A stretch of DNA of 64,000 bases from Pisolithus tinctorius (GCA_024663395.1 JANFAH010000121.1:1-64000), one strand, 5' to 3'. Counted from the stretch's first letter, positions 1 through 12,066 are shown. The notes: generated from the letters alone by a model not told the origin. Numbers and translations: made by a program.

Positions 1-1020
1 TAATATGCTCAATATTTCATCCAGAAATCATTTTTGATGTATTGACCTATTATTTTGATGTGGAAAGATTTTATTTCTGATTTTATTTTTTGTTGAAAAA
101 TGTTTCACTGTATATTACATGTTTGAGCATAAAAGAAGCAGAATGTTTTTCATATGAGCTTCAGCACACAATTCATTGTTGCAATACAATACTTGGGCTA
201 AATAAATACTTCCTACTTTTTAAACTTTCTGCTCACAAAAAGCAGATTGTTAAATCTAAAAAAAAAGTGATACATATTGGAAAATTATTTACAATGTATC
301 ACACATATTGTGCTCAAAATCATTCTGTTGAATATCCATAATTTTTATATATTCAAAGAGTAAGATTTTCTGGTGGCATTTTGTGAGGCATGATAGACAA
401 TACAAATCCTATGTGTTCTTACAATATTTGTCACAAAAACATCCCAAATTAAAGAGTCTCATTTTTCAATCTTTTTTAAAATGTTTTCAGCAAAGACACT
501 GAGAAATGCTTCCAGTGGGCACTAGTTTTCAGCATGTGTATGATGTTGTCTATCTCGTCCAAGTTGTCTTGATGTCCTTGCCCATCCTCAGAGGAAGAAT
601 GTGTGCCGTTGGATATAGTTGTTGAGGTCATAGGTGGCACGCTGTCAACAACATGCAAATGCTCTGTCAGCGATGATAGACTCTCCACAGACTCTGGTTC
701 TGTGGTATGACAATCAGTAGCCAGCCAAAAAGTGCAAGCAGACACGTAGGGACATCCACTAACCAGTAGCAGCTGATGGCATTCTTTGTTTATTGTTTGA
801 AGAATGGGGGGCCATGCTTGTTTGAGTGGAAGGAACAAATGGAAGTCCCCTAAAGGATGGAGGTCTTTTAAAGGGACAGGGAAAAAAAAAGGGGGGGGGA
901 TAGGAGTGCCATGTGGAGTCAATACAAACACTTTTCGCAGTTAAAGAAAAGATGCACCAGCAGAGGACCAAATGCACCATCCATGTGAAATCTTTGGGGA
1001 CAGCTTACATGGCAAGAAGT
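1..1020. other. AT-rich flank, no supported gene
   Basis: The first ~450 bases are strikingly AT-rich with many A and T runs, unlike the rest of the window. From ~480 to 1,020 composition becomes more balanced. A 151-codon minus-strand frame (476-931) has no recognisable domain and contains a translated G/C homopolymer run near 890, so I do not call it. This stretch is probably the 5' part or flank of the Helitron that follows. I could not identify a Helitron 5' end. Confidence 0.4.
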
Positions 1021-1024
1021 TTAC

Positions 1025-2346
1025 GATAGTGTCCCACCTGGGTTACTGCTGCATGGACTTCGGACATGGGTGCAGCTTGGACCTGCTATAAGCCAACTGC
1101 CTGCAGATGTTCAGCAACACATACAGGCGGTTGCCACAGAAAAGGAGCAAAGTAAGAAGCAGCGGAAGTGTGAAGCAGACAGGGCCTACCAAGTGAAATG
1201 GCATACATTAATGCAGCTCAAATGATCGATACCAAAAGATGGTCAGTTGCCAACACAAGACATTTTCAGAGTTGGCATGTGTGATGCCAAGTACCTGATA
1301 TTGCCATTGCATGAAGAAGTATGCACCCGTGTCACATCATTCATTAAGGCAACAGGCAATGCAGCATTATGCCAGTGTGTATGTGTTGTGTGTGCACGCG
1401 AGCTGATGAGCAGTGAAGGTTAGTTTTTGCATTCGAGAATATTACAACCTTTACTGTAATTATGATCACAGGTAAAGAAGAGGTTATTAAGAACATACCC
1501 AACATTGAACATCATCTGATCCCAGAAGTTGAGCATTCTGCGCATAATTTATGGCAAGGCCTCTTGCCATTGAAGGCACATGTGGATGAGACCGGGAGGG
1601 GATGGGTGTGTGGGGAATGCTTTCGGGCCTTGAGTGGTGACAGAATGCCAAAGCTTGCACTAAATAATAACGTGTGGTTGGGAGACGCCCCCCTGGTACT
1701 GCGAAAATTGACTTTCACAGAAATGCTTTTGGTAGCCCGGCATTATCCTCAGTGCTATGTTTTCAAGTTATATCCCAAAGATGGTTCACATGGATACAAT
1801 CCTGCTCACCTTCAATGTGGTATGGCAGGCAACATCACATTGTATGAGGTCAATATGACAGCGATCGTGAACATGGTCAAGGGCTGCATGATGCTGCAGG
1901 ATGTCACAACTCTCAGCAACGTAATCGCAATCACATTCATAGGAACGAGAACGTTGCCAAGGAATTGGATGTCATGCACTTTTTGGGTGCACTGGGAAGC
2001 AGTTCACGAAGCATTACAGTGGCTGAAAGCAAACAATCATCTTTACCATGATATTATGATATCCAAGGAGCGATTTATGACACTACCTGACGATGAAATC
2101 CCAGTCGAAATAGAAGCTGTCATCTGGTGCAAGGATGATGCAGCAGTCGCTGCACAAGAGAATGACGGTTATGTACAGGATAGCATACAGGATGAAATGG
2201 GTGAGATCTTCATACAACAGACAATAGTGACTTACATTTCGTGACATTGACAGAGCTCAACAAGGAAGTAAACGATCATGACATTGATGATGCAATGAAC
2301 AGTGAAAGTAGATCCGGCAGTGATGAGGATGAAACAAAAGACAATG
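1025..2346 (+). pseudogene. Helitron gene, N-terminal part with DUF6570-like domain
   Basis: First three exons of the Helitron gene. Exon 1 (~1025-1418) reads a Lys/Gln-rich stretch and then a segment ending in a CxxC pair (VVCARE), which fits the N-terminal Cys region seen in fungal Helitron polyproteins. The GTTAGT donor at 1419 and the acceptor at 1471 join it to the exon with CGECFRALSG, LALNNNVWLG and FTEMLLVARH, the hallmarks of the DUF6570 region. An in-frame TGA lies at 1223. The ATG at 1462 falls inside the predicted intron, so it is not a real start. An acidic linker (exon 2254-2346) leads to the Rep domain. The true start upstream is not identified. Confidence 0.7.
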
Positions 2347-2405
2347 GTGAGATGTTGCAAGGACTGTATACAACTCTTAGCAGCAACTGAACCAATGACA
2401 TATAG

Positions 2406-4149
2406 AAGCAGATGTCATACCTCTGCATGCTCTCAGCATCACAGATACTGATCTTGCATGGGTTTCTTCTTCGGAGCTCATGAAGTATGCGCTCGCCAAC
2501 CTGATGGATGCGATGCAGGAAGGAGGATACGTGGTCTGCCACAGTGTCAGGCCTATAGGAGACTTTGGCAGGAACACAATAGAAAATGGCACTCCCAATC
2601 CGCTTGCTGCAGCCTGCCCATGCTTGTTTCCTTATGGACTCAGTGGAATCGAGGCTGATCACCTGATTAATGTCAGCGTTTGCGAACATGCTAGGTGGGC
2701 AATCCAGTATTATGACCGCTGTTTTGTTGTCCATCACACATTCCCTTTTGTGATTTTTGCCATGATCCAAAAGCGGGATGCAATGTGGTCCACTCATCTG
2801 CAGATGCAGAGAAAAGACTTCGAACGAGATGCCCTGGCACTCTCTTGCCTGACTGTCACTGACCTATGGAAGGCAGAAGAGGAGGAAGGCAGGAAAGCAA
2901 AGATTACCAACCTGAGGGTATGTGCACTGCAAAAACACATAATCACTGTGAACAGTAAGGTTGAAGGCTCTGACAATGCCTGCGCTCAGTACCAGGGTAT
3001 GATATGGGGCACATGTCTTTTTCTTGGTGGACCAACGATATGGATGACCATCAACCCTGCTGATGTACATGATCCAATCACACAAGTCTTGGCTGGAGAG
3101 GCAATCAATCTTGATAAATTTGATGCTCTTGGTGGTCCTGATAGTCATCAGTGTGCAATCAACATTGCTAGAAACCCATACACAGCTGCGAGGTTTTTCA
3201 ATTTCTTGATCAAAACCACATTGGAATGCTTGCTGGGCATTAAAAGGCACCCATCACAAATCTCTAGTGAGATGGGAATCCTTGGTCAACTGTCTGGGTA
3301 TTTCGGTGTGGTGGAGGCACAAGGGAGAGGTACATTACACATGCACATGCTGCTATGGTTGGCTGGCTCTCCCGACCCAGAAGAAATGCAACAGCTCTTG
3401 CAAATGTCAACATTCCATGAGAAAATTCAAGGATACATTTGGGAGAACATATGGGCTCATCTGGATGACGTTACAGAAGAGGATTTGAAGACGATGCCAC
3501 AAAACTCACAAATAGCATATTCATGGCCACCTGACCCTGCTGCAGATGATTGGCCAAAAGAAAGTCACATGCTTGAGTGACAGCTGTTGTGATCTCAACA
3601 GCTCCACACCTGTTCCTGCTCTATGTGTCTTCAGGTCCAAAATGGACAACTGCTATGTAAGCGACATGCACCTTGGCCTCTCAGTGAAGATGTCTATGTC
3701 GATGAAAGAGGGAACTGGAGACCAAAGAGAACCTATGGGTATATCAACAACTATTGTCTGTTGATACTGACAAATTTGCGATGCAACAATGACATTAAGA
3801 TTAACACCAATGGCGAAGATACGAAGGACATAACCTTTTATGTTACTGCATATGCCATGAAGAAACAAAAAAAGTCGCATAACCTTTCCATGCTAATGGC
3901 ATCGGCATTGGCCTACCATGAAAACAATCCTCAGTATGAGGACTTATGGGAACAGAACTGACTGCTATTATACTGCTGTATCAATGTTATCAATCGTGAG
4001 GCTGAATTGTCAGGACTGCAGGTCATGTCTTACATCATGGGGTATGGGGATACATTCAGGTCACACAGCTACACACCGTTATACACCAGCACACTATTCT
4101 CGGCCATCAGACGAAGATTCCCCAGCCTTTCAACTGTGAAAGTTGACAG
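2406..4149 (+). pseudogene. Helitron Rep nuclease domain (Helitron_like_N)
   Basis: Rolling-circle replication initiator part of the Helitron protein, which nicks and rejoins DNA strands. The HUH metal-binding motif appears as GRGTLHMHMLLWL (~3330-3368), downstream of WMTINPADVHDP. The paired catalytic tyrosines appear as ITFYVTAYAMKKQ (~3832-3870). One frame is open from 2406 except for TGA at 3578, 3590 and 3959. By comparison with remembered family members, Arg would be expected at these sites, as CGA-to-TGA changes would produce. The domain therefore looks catalytically complete in sequence but cannot be translated as one piece without readthrough. It continues through an intron (4150-4205) toward the helicase. 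Confidence 0.8.
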
Positions 4150-4205
4150 GTAAGCATGGAGCCATGTTAGATGTTGGGAACGATCTCTCATCACCCAGCA
4201 ATCAG

Positions 4206-5066
4206 CACTGTGGAGGGGCACACAGAGTCATCCAACACGGAGCATGTGACCGATGACATCGAACCTGATGAGGGCGAACTGCCAGAGGTTAGCAGAAACA
4301 GAGATGTAAGCATGGCGTATTCAAATGAAGCATGTTATTAACGAATGTATTCAGGAGGATGGTGAGATGGTCACTCTTCATGCCAATGAATGTGGCAATG
4401 TTTACACATGTTCACAGCTCAAAGATTATCTTTTGCGAGGGCCAGAAATGGACCACTGCTGTCTTTTAGCATTTGTAGTTGATACATGGGAAGAAACTTA
4501 TACAGCAGTCATCCCACAAGAACAGACAGAAGAAGTAAGACCTAAACAAGGCCACCCAGCTCATGTGCGCTCACATTACATGAACGATCATCTGAGAAGA
4601 AACACACATCATCATGTTTTTCAAGCCCAAGGTCACAACACATTACCACAAATATCTGGGCCATGGTTTCCTCGAGCAGACACCAGTAATGAGTTCTACT
4701 GTGCGTGTATGCTAGCTCTTTTGAAACCATGGCGAATGACAGAAGATCTCAAACCTAATAGGGCATCCTGGATTGAAGAGTTCCACTTGTTTAAGGCGCA
4801 GATGGCACCTTGCCATAGCTAAATTCTGGCAGGAATCCAATTCTATTATGATTCAAGAGCAGCATGCGACACCACATCAACAGAGGCATCAACCTTTGCA
4901 GGGCAGAATACACGAGTACCTCGAGATGGCCTACCCTTAGAGGAAGACAAGCACCTGTCTATGGAAGAACCACCCATTCCTTTAACACACACCAACCTCA
5001 TCCAGTTCAAATGCGATCAAGTCTCGCAAAATGAGGAAAGGCATGCTGAAGAGGCAATCATTGTCG
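4206..5066 (+). pseudogene. Helitron Rep-helicase linker region
   Basis: Two exons (4206-4305 and 4355-5066) link Rep to helicase. The second contains the conserved fungal Helitron segment with QGHNTLPQISGPWFPRAD and CACMLALLKPWR. An in-frame TAA at 4820 interrupts it directly before ILAGIQFYYDS, which matches the usual continuation, so this is a nonsense mutation and not the end of the gene. It joins to the helicase exon at 5120 through a 53-nt intron. Confidence 0.65.
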
Positions 5067-5119
5067 GTATGAGCTGTGGTTCTTTACAATGTCTGAACTG
5101 CGAGCGGGTTCTAATCCAG

Positions 5120-6939
5120 ACAGTTATCATATAGCACATGGGGATGATCATACATGCCTTCTGAGTTGGCTCAAAACCATGCATACAATGGCTTCAAAGT
5201 CAACAGGCATGGTTGACTCCCAAACAGAGACTATCTTCGATGGTGCTACGGATGTTGACCACAGCATCAGTGACCTCACCAGTGCTCTCATGGAAACCGA
5301 CTGCAGAGATGCAGCCCTACTCAGTGTGTTAACTGGTGAGAGCAACGTTCTGAACTCTGTTCCTGTCACTGAGCTGTTGGATGATCAGCAGCGCACATAT
5401 GACATCGTTGATTGGCATTTGCAACAGTACCTCTCAGGGCACAAACCTCCACAATTGCGAATGGTCATTCCTGGCAAGGCAGGTGTTGGGAAACTGAAGA
5501 CAATTCAGACTATCACCGACAACTTTCACTCTCGCAGGGTACAGCATTTACTAGTGAAGGCAGCCTATACTGGAATTGTGGCGTCAACCATAGACGGACA
5601 AACACTGCATTACATCGTGATGATCCCTATTCATGGTGGGAAGCAGTCCGCAAAAACCAAAAAAGCACTGGAGACATACTGGCAAATGAAAGAGTATCTC
5701 ATTATAGATGAGATTTCTATGGTCTCACATTTGTTCTTCACGATGCTTTCCAACACCATCAGTCATGCCCACACTGGTGAGGCATCTGCAACAGATGACC
5801 CCTTTGGGGGGCTGAATGTTATCCTGGTTGGCGACTTTCACCAATTCCCACCAGTGGCCAGCAAAGTGTCAGCACCATTGTATTGGCCACCCAACACAGA
5901 GAAGGATACCGACCTGGAAATGCTAGGCTGCAAGCTATATGAACAGTTTGATGTCATCGTGTGGCTGAAAACACAAGTGAGGGTCACTGATTCTGAATGG
6001 ATGGACCTCCTACAACATGTGCAGCATGGTAACTGCAAAGAGAAACACATCTCTATGCTTCGTAGCCTGGTACTCACTAATGAGCAGTGCTCTCCAGTCA
6101 ACTTCACACAGCTGCCTTGGAGCAATGCTCTTTTGGTGACACCACATCATGCAGTGTGCATAAAGTGGAATGAGATGACAGCAAAGGCACGTACACATGT
6201 GCAGGGCATGATGCTCTTTACAAGTCTGGCTTTCGACACAATAGAAGGCAGGGATTTAACGTTGGAGGAGCAATTTGCAGCCGCAGCAAAACCAAAAGTG
6301 TCCTGAGGTCGTAATCAGCAAGAGCGCAGCAGCCTTGCTGATGAGGTAGTCCTTGCTGTCGGCATGGAGGTTATGGTAACATTTAACATTTGGACCGGTT
6401 TGGACATAGCCAATGGCATGCACAGACACATTGAAGAAGTTGTATTGGATGCAAGAGAGGAGTCAACGAAACTTGGTATGCACTGCATCGTCTTGAAATA
6501 CCCACCTTGCTACATTTTGGTTCGCATGAGCCACACAAAAGCTGAGGGGCTGGATGGCTTACCGCAAGGCGTTCTTCCAATCACACCGCTCACCAGATCC
6601 TTTATGATCGTGACTGCAAATGGTGAGAAAAAGACAGTGACAAGACAGCAATTACCTGTGACACCTGCATACACATTCACAGATTATCAATCACAGGCAC
6701 AGACAATTGAATATTGTATTGTCGACATCAGCACGCCACCATCTGGGGGTCTTACACCATTCAATGTGTATGTGGCGTTGTCACGCAGCCGCGGCAGAGA
6801 CACAATTCGACTGTTGCGTGACTTCAATGAAAGGTTATTCACTCAACATCCAAGTAAATATCTCCGGTTGGAGGATCAATGGCTGGCAACACTTGATCGC
6901 AAGACGTACATGGACTGGGAAAAAGTGAAAGTGGCATAA
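5120..6939 (+). pseudogene. Helitron PIF1-like helicase domain
   Basis: SF1B DNA helicase part of the Helitron protein, thought to unwind the strand displaced during rolling-circle transposition. Walker A is GKAGVGKLKT (~5472-5501), with Leu where Ser or Thr normally follows the Lys. Walker B is YLIIDEISMVS (~5695-5727). Motif III-type sequence LVGDFHQFPP is at ~5824, and the C-terminal motif VI region VYVALSRSRGRD is near 6766-6801. A single TGA at 6304 splits the domain. The frame on both sides is identical, so no indel is involved. The frame ends at TAA 6937. The altered Walker A together with the nonsense codon makes helicase activity doubtful. Confidence 0.8.
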
Positions 6940-7299
6940 AATCCAGTACAACATCCATTAGAATTGAGAATCACATTCCAATAGAACTTCGTCTCATGTA
7001 TCTCTTGTGTGTAAACATTGTCAGGTACCTAGCATCACGTGTTAACCCCGTGAGCTGAATCGGAGTTTGTTTTCGGGTGGATCGCGGTTGACGAAAAATG
7101 CGCGACGAATTTCGGGGGGCAGTGACCTTGTAAACAAGGTGATATACCGACCGGCACGGTTGCCGATCAGCCTTCCATTTTTCGTCCATCTTGCTCGTCA
7201 CCTTTCCAATTACCCTGTGGGCTAGGACCTGCTCGGACACTAGAGAGTACGTGCCTTGACTGATGTGTCAAACCGTGCGTGGACTGATCCATCAGGAAG
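6940..7299. other. Helitron 3' flank / HET gene promoter region
   Basis: No gene is seen. The stretch should contain both the 3' end of the Helitron and the upstream region of the HET gene. A short possible hairpin (cacg/cgtg around 7035-7052) followed by CTGA is suggestive, but the next base is A rather than T, so I do not call it a Helitron terminus. Confidence 0.3.
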
Positions 7300-9908
7300 A
7301 TGAAGTTATTAGATGTGAAAACAGTTCTCGACAGAGAAAAGGACATCCAAAAGCCCGAATCTAATTCTGAATATGAGGTCATGAAGTACCGGGATGACGA
7401 AACAACAAAATATGCCATACTGTCCCATCGGTGGGGAATCGAGGTTGACTACGAAGAGATGACTGGACTCATGAAGATGGAGGGGTGGAAGAGGGACGAA
7501 GTCAGGCAACGCGACGGCTACCAGAAGATTATCAAGAGTTGCGAGCAGGCCATGAAGGACGGCTATGAGTGGTTGTGGATCGATACATGCTGCATCGACA
7601 AGCGGAGCAGTTCGGAGTTGTCAGAGGCCATTAATTCAATGTACCGATGGTACCGAAACGCACACGTGTGCCATGCATACCTCCACGACGTTGATGAGTC
7701 GACCTTTCCTACGAGACCAGCTAACAAGTTCAGCAAGTCCAACGGTTGGCCTGAATGGTTCATGCGAGGTTGGACACTGCAGGAGCTCGTCGCGCCGAAG
7801 CAACTCGAATTTTTCAACAAAAATTGGGTGCGTATCGGCAACAAACGTCGCCTGGCCCCCATGTTGGAGGACATCACACGAATTCCGATTGAAGTTTTGA
7901 GAGATGGTCTGGGCGGCGCGAAGAATCTCGGTGTCGCACAAATTATGTCGTGGGCAGCAGACCGGAAGACGACGCGCGTGGAAGATCGGGCCTATTCCTT
8001 GCTGGGTCTATTCGACGTCAGCATGCCAATGTTGTATGGCGAGGGCAAAAAGGCGTTCCACCGACTTCAGCTGGAAATTATCCGCACATCCAGCGATCAA
8101 AGCATATTCGCATGGGATCCACGGACGCCACGACCAGGCAGTGTCCTGGCTGATGATCCAAGTGACTTTCGGGATTGTCGTCACATCGAGCCACTTGGAC
8201 CCAGCGAGTTCGCCGACAGACTGGTGGAATACATCGAAGACAATGAGCTTGGCAAGCAGCATACGTCCCGCAAGTTCTCAATCAACCCCATGCATCGGCA
8301 TAGACTCGCACAGCTGAGGCTGCGTGCCCGTACGCTTAGCCAACAACTTCGCACATTTTCGGTCAGCAACGCGGGTATTCAAGTGTGGCTGCCCGTCGTG
8401 CCCTACGGCAACTCTCCCTCTCACTGCAGGGCTATATTGGCCTGTAGTCGTATTAAAGGTTACCATCCTCATGGTCTGATTACCATCGATTTGGCGTCTT
8501 CTGGATCCAGCTTTGACAGGATTTTTGACAGTACAGGGGTTCACAAGACTTATCCTGAATTCAGGACACTTCATCTTACTCATCATCAGGATGTCAATCA
8601 CATACACCATCATTTCACACTCGATGACAAGAATGTCATGTACTATGGATTCACTCACTGTGGCACCTTCCCGCGCGAGTCTGTAGGCAATATGGTCACA
8701 CTCTCATCCCTTACAGATGATCTCGTCATCGTAGTCTATGCTAACGACGATGCAAGATATCGCTTTGCCGTTTCTCTCGGTTACTACCTCGGCCAAGGAT
8801 GGGTGCACATCGTATGTGACGAACGCCTGGAAACACAAGAGGTCAACGGGACACCATGGCTAGACTTCGCCAAGTTAACATACGATCGGATGTGGAAAGC
8901 ACGTGCAGAGCTTGCCCAAAGTATGCCCAATCCCATTGAAGTGTATGCCACATACGATACCAACACTGTCATCAAGCATGCCCACCTTCCCCGATCAATA
9001 TGGGCTGCAAGGGTGCTCTGGGGTAGGTGGGGAACAGACAAATTTCAAGTAACGGTTGACGTTGACCAATGTGCTGGTTGCTGTCATGGGCCACGTGGAT
9101 GGACGACCACGTCTGTTCGTAGATTTTCCTTTATGCGAGTGAAATTAATGATTGTATTGCCACAGGACGACTGGGATGGCCTTGATGTGCCAGGGCTTAT
9201 GAGCGTGGTTTCCCATTCGCATAGGTTGAAACTGGATGGGTGGTGGGTGTGGCTTGACAAGCATGCTGGCCAAAAGATTGTGGTAAGTCGTGACATGCAT
9301 CTTCTTGTCTGTCTCAAGGCTGATATAAACAGCTAGGTGATTATGGCGACTACTCCGATGGCAATTTCAAATGTGATGGCAATATATTTGAGGATATGCG
9401 GGCACTTGGCATCGATTCCATGGATCCGGTTTATCACCCAGTGGTCTCCCGTGTATCTGGTGACCAGTTTTATTGGCATGAATTTCGAGATCAGAATGAC
9501 CATGACTTGCCATATGATGACGACCGCAAAGAGCTGGAGCTGAATCGACTGAAGGGCTACTCCCTTCCTGCCAATCAACATTTCGTGCTGCTACTGAAGG
9601 CCTACTGTACCCGCCTTGCAGGCAAATATTTAGTGATTACAATTATACAACACTCCGACGTCCCCCTCAGAATTGGGTGTAGGGCAAAACGAAGGGATTC
9701 GGGAGGCGGTGCGCTTTCTGAAAATGATTGTGTCCTACACAAATTGACTTGGCTTGTCAGAGTTGGCACCGAACAATGTCAACCATTTCGCGGACCTGAC
9801 CCCCTTTTACACTGTCGCGAGCCCGCAGGTTTGGAGAAGAGATCCTGCCTGCACACAGAGAAGGGAACTGTTCAAAACTGTCCGGTGCGTCCGGTGCGTC
9901 CGTTATAA
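7300..9908 (+). CDS. HET-domain (heterokaryon incompatibility-like) protein
   Basis: Cytoplasmic allorecognition or immune-type protein. In filamentous fungi, HET domains trigger cell death when incompatible individuals fuse. The HET core is clear: ILSHRWG (~residue 40), WIDTCCIDKRSS with EAINSMYRWYR (~90-115), RGWTLQELVAPK (~155) and a C-terminal YSLLGLF / MPMLYGEG block (~230-245). The first exon is open from ATG 7300. A GTAAGT donor at 9283 and an acceptor at 9332 define a 50-nt intron in phase 0. Exon 2 continues LGDYGDYSDGNFKCDG and stays open to a stop at 9906. The C-terminus after ~9660 looks less protein-like, so the real end may be earlier or a further intron may exist. A decayed copy of exon 2 lies at 26,030-26,290. 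Confidence 0.85.
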
Positions 9909-10108
9909 TTGACTTCAGCGTCACTGATATTATGCTTTGGAATGTAGCGAACGTTTCTACGCTCTGGTGAATATGATACCTCCTCTTACCATCCTTGTGG
10001 TTTGTCTGGTTGACATGATAAGTAGTGTCAACCTGCACGAACTGAAGCTCGTAACAAGTCTGCCGTGCGTTGGACAACCATATGAAATCCACAGCTCTTC
10101 ACTTACGA

Positions 10109-11700
10109 TGGCAACAGAATAAACAGAAGACAACGGGGGCGATCAAGTTCTTTTCAGAAATATTTGGTCTCAAATGCCTGAGAAACTACGTGCGTATTTA
10201 GCCTTTCAATGCCTTTCCCCCTTCACCCCCTCCCCACCGAAATATAGGTCGGCGAGATTACATTTTTCAAAGGGCTTCACTCAATGATGGCGACCAAGCC
10301 ATGCAACGAGGTTTCCGTAGGCACTGCAGAAGGACCATCTGTCACATCAGGCACGTTTTCTCATAAGTTTGCATTGTAGCTTTTAAAGACATGTCCGATG
10401 GTCCAATAGTGCCCCCGTCAAAGTTGCCGTTCGTCAGTTGGGGTATGACACATAATCTATTCAAACGAAAGTTCCCATTTCAGGTCACACGGGATCCGCG
10501 CCTTGAAGTCTTGTTACCTCTATTGCGCAAACGGTGCGAAGGTCTTGACCCATTTGATGACATTTCGCATCAGCGTGATGAGGAGCAGAAAACGGAGCAC
10601 GAGGTAAAGTCCCTATCGCAAACTCTTAGTGCTGGCGTAAGAGTTCAATGCTATCGGTAAATAATAGTAGTGGCTAACTCTAGTCACAAAAAGCTACTCG
10701 AGCACATCAGTACTACTTTCAGCAACGCAGCCCTTTCAGATGAGCACCAGTAGGTACTTTCTTCACCTCCAGCCGTTTCCTCTTTCCACTATTTATTGTG
10801 TCCCAGTTTAATAGGTCGAGTTGATTACGACAGGTCAGCAACGCAACCACCAGCGTTCGTTAGTCCACGCCCTGAACCCTGTGTGTAGGCAATTCAATGC
10901 GCATCCTATGGTACAAGAGATCAAAGAGCTCCAAGTGAAACTTGACGCGACGGATGACGAAGACGAACAGCGAGCACTGGAGGAGGACGTGACAGGAAAG
11001 GCAAGGATCTTATCGTGTTATTACCTTCTACGCTAATGGTCCGCTTGTCAAAAGATCCTGTGGCTCTGCTGGTGTGGAATCTGTGCGGAAGTGGACCAGC
11101 TGTTACCAGAGGCACGCTACATACATAACTCTCTTCATAGATGTTATTTGACAAGATTTAGGTTGTTGATTACTGTCGAAGAGAAGGATGTACGATTGTA
11201 AGTGGCATCGCAAAACACCGACGTCATCCTAATCACTGTCACCAGGGTTTGTCTGAGGTCGGTTGCATTATTGCGGGAACGCGTACAGAGCCGAATGATG
11301 ATCGAGCTCATTTGCACGGTAGGCGAGGTCATTCAGCGCATGTAAATTGCTGAATATCCTTTGTTCCAGGATCATGCTTGACGCAGGAGCAGGCACGTCG
11401 AAATATCAGTTATTGCTTGCCGCTCGGGCTGCGAACAAGTCAAGTGGTCAAGTACGGCTATTTGAGGAACACTCCTCTCGCACCCAGGAGACCATTCTGG
11501 GTACAAACTCTCAAATACATTCTACATTGGCGGTTTAGCAAGGATGGTATTGGCCGGTATGTCCTTAAGTACTGGACACATTCAACTCCTCGAACGGTAG
11601 ATAATATCAGATTGATTCCTGGCGCAACTCTGTCCGGAAAGAGCTCGAGATTGGCACTCAAGGTTAAGGGACAACCGCAAGCACATTGGCTGTAAAATGA
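10109..11700 (+). repeat. Unrecognised duplicated unit, copy A
   Basis: This stretch is clearly similar at DNA level to 27,440-28,740. Shared landmarks include the start at atcaagttctttt, a conserved block around caatgatggc, a block around gagcagaaaacggagcacg, and one near 11,370-11,460. The plus strand shows short open pieces separated by possible introns, for example an 89-codon frame at 10,391-10,660 with a charged Glu/Lys-rich end and a 105-codon frame at 11,378-11,695. No known domain is recognised, and both copies carry stops. It could be a multi-exon gene of unknown family or a non-autonomous repeat. Direction is inferred from the HET exon that precedes it. Confidence 0.5.
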
Positions 11701-11851
11701 TCGACCGTGTATCTAGTGTATGCCCAAATTTCTATGTACCATTGCTGAGCGACGTGGTTTGTGATTCTTTATCTCGTGTTCGTCCCCACCTTAAGCACTC
11801 CCGTTTCGGCGGTAACAAGGGTCTGTTAGACATGGTTTTGGTGACATAAAC

Positions 11852-11854
11852 ATT
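11852..11854. repeat. Target-site duplication ATT (left)
   Basis: The three bases ATT abut the left terminal inverted repeat of the CACTA element and match the three bases after its right terminus (20,277-20,279). A 3-bp duplication is characteristic of CACTA/En-Spm transposition. Confidence 0.8.
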
Positions 11855-11875
11855 CACTGCGGAAACGAAATTTTA
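11855..11875 (+). repeat. CACTA left terminal inverted repeat
   Basis: Twenty-one bases beginning CACTGCGGAAACG. They match the reverse complement of 20,256-20,276 at 19 of 21 positions; the two mismatches are positions 14 and 15 (AA here, GG there). Confidence 0.9.
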
Positions 11876-12066
11876 GTGGGGGGATAATCAGACCTCTTTA
11901 AATGTAGATAATCCGACCTTAGATTTTTTTTGGAAGATATAACCATTAGTCTGAGCAAAATCTGACTAGATGATTTCTGAGTAACATGTCCAAATAATCC
12001 CATGTACGCGAGATCCGAATATAGACATACACCAATAACCTGACCTCTCGCACGACGCATTTCCCG

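Larger units (their letters stand above)
1025..6939 (+). mobile_element. Helitron, Rep-helicase element (autonomous type, decayed)
   Basis: Rolling-circle transposon coding core. In order it encodes an N-terminal Cys-containing segment, a DUF6570-like region, a Helitron_like_N Rep nuclease with HUH and two-Tyr motifs, and a PIF1-type helicase. The pieces join into one reading frame after removing six predicted introns: 1419-1471, 2201-2253, 2347-2405, 4150-4205, 4306-4354 and 5067-5119. Each runs GT-AG, is 49-59 nt long and keeps the phase. Six in-frame nonsense codons remain: TGA at 1223, 3578, 3590, 3959 and 6304, and TAA at 4820. The element is therefore probably not autonomous now. I could not place the Helitron 5' TC end or the 3' hairpin-CTRR end, so the limits given are those of the coding core only. 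Confidence 0.85.

Noticed and set aside
1512..1718. 68-codon minus-strand ORF opposite the DUF6570-like region
   Set aside because: Shadow frame without a domain, while the plus strand has clear family motifs.
3578..3961. TGA codons in the Helitron read as recoded sense codons (selenocysteine or readthrough)
   Set aside because: They fit C-to-T decay at expected Arg sites, a TAA is also present, and normal host genes here use all three stops.
7035..7052. Helitron 3' terminus (hairpin followed by CTGA)
   Set aside because: The hairpin is only 4 bp and the base after CTGA is A, not T. The evidence is too weak to set a boundary.
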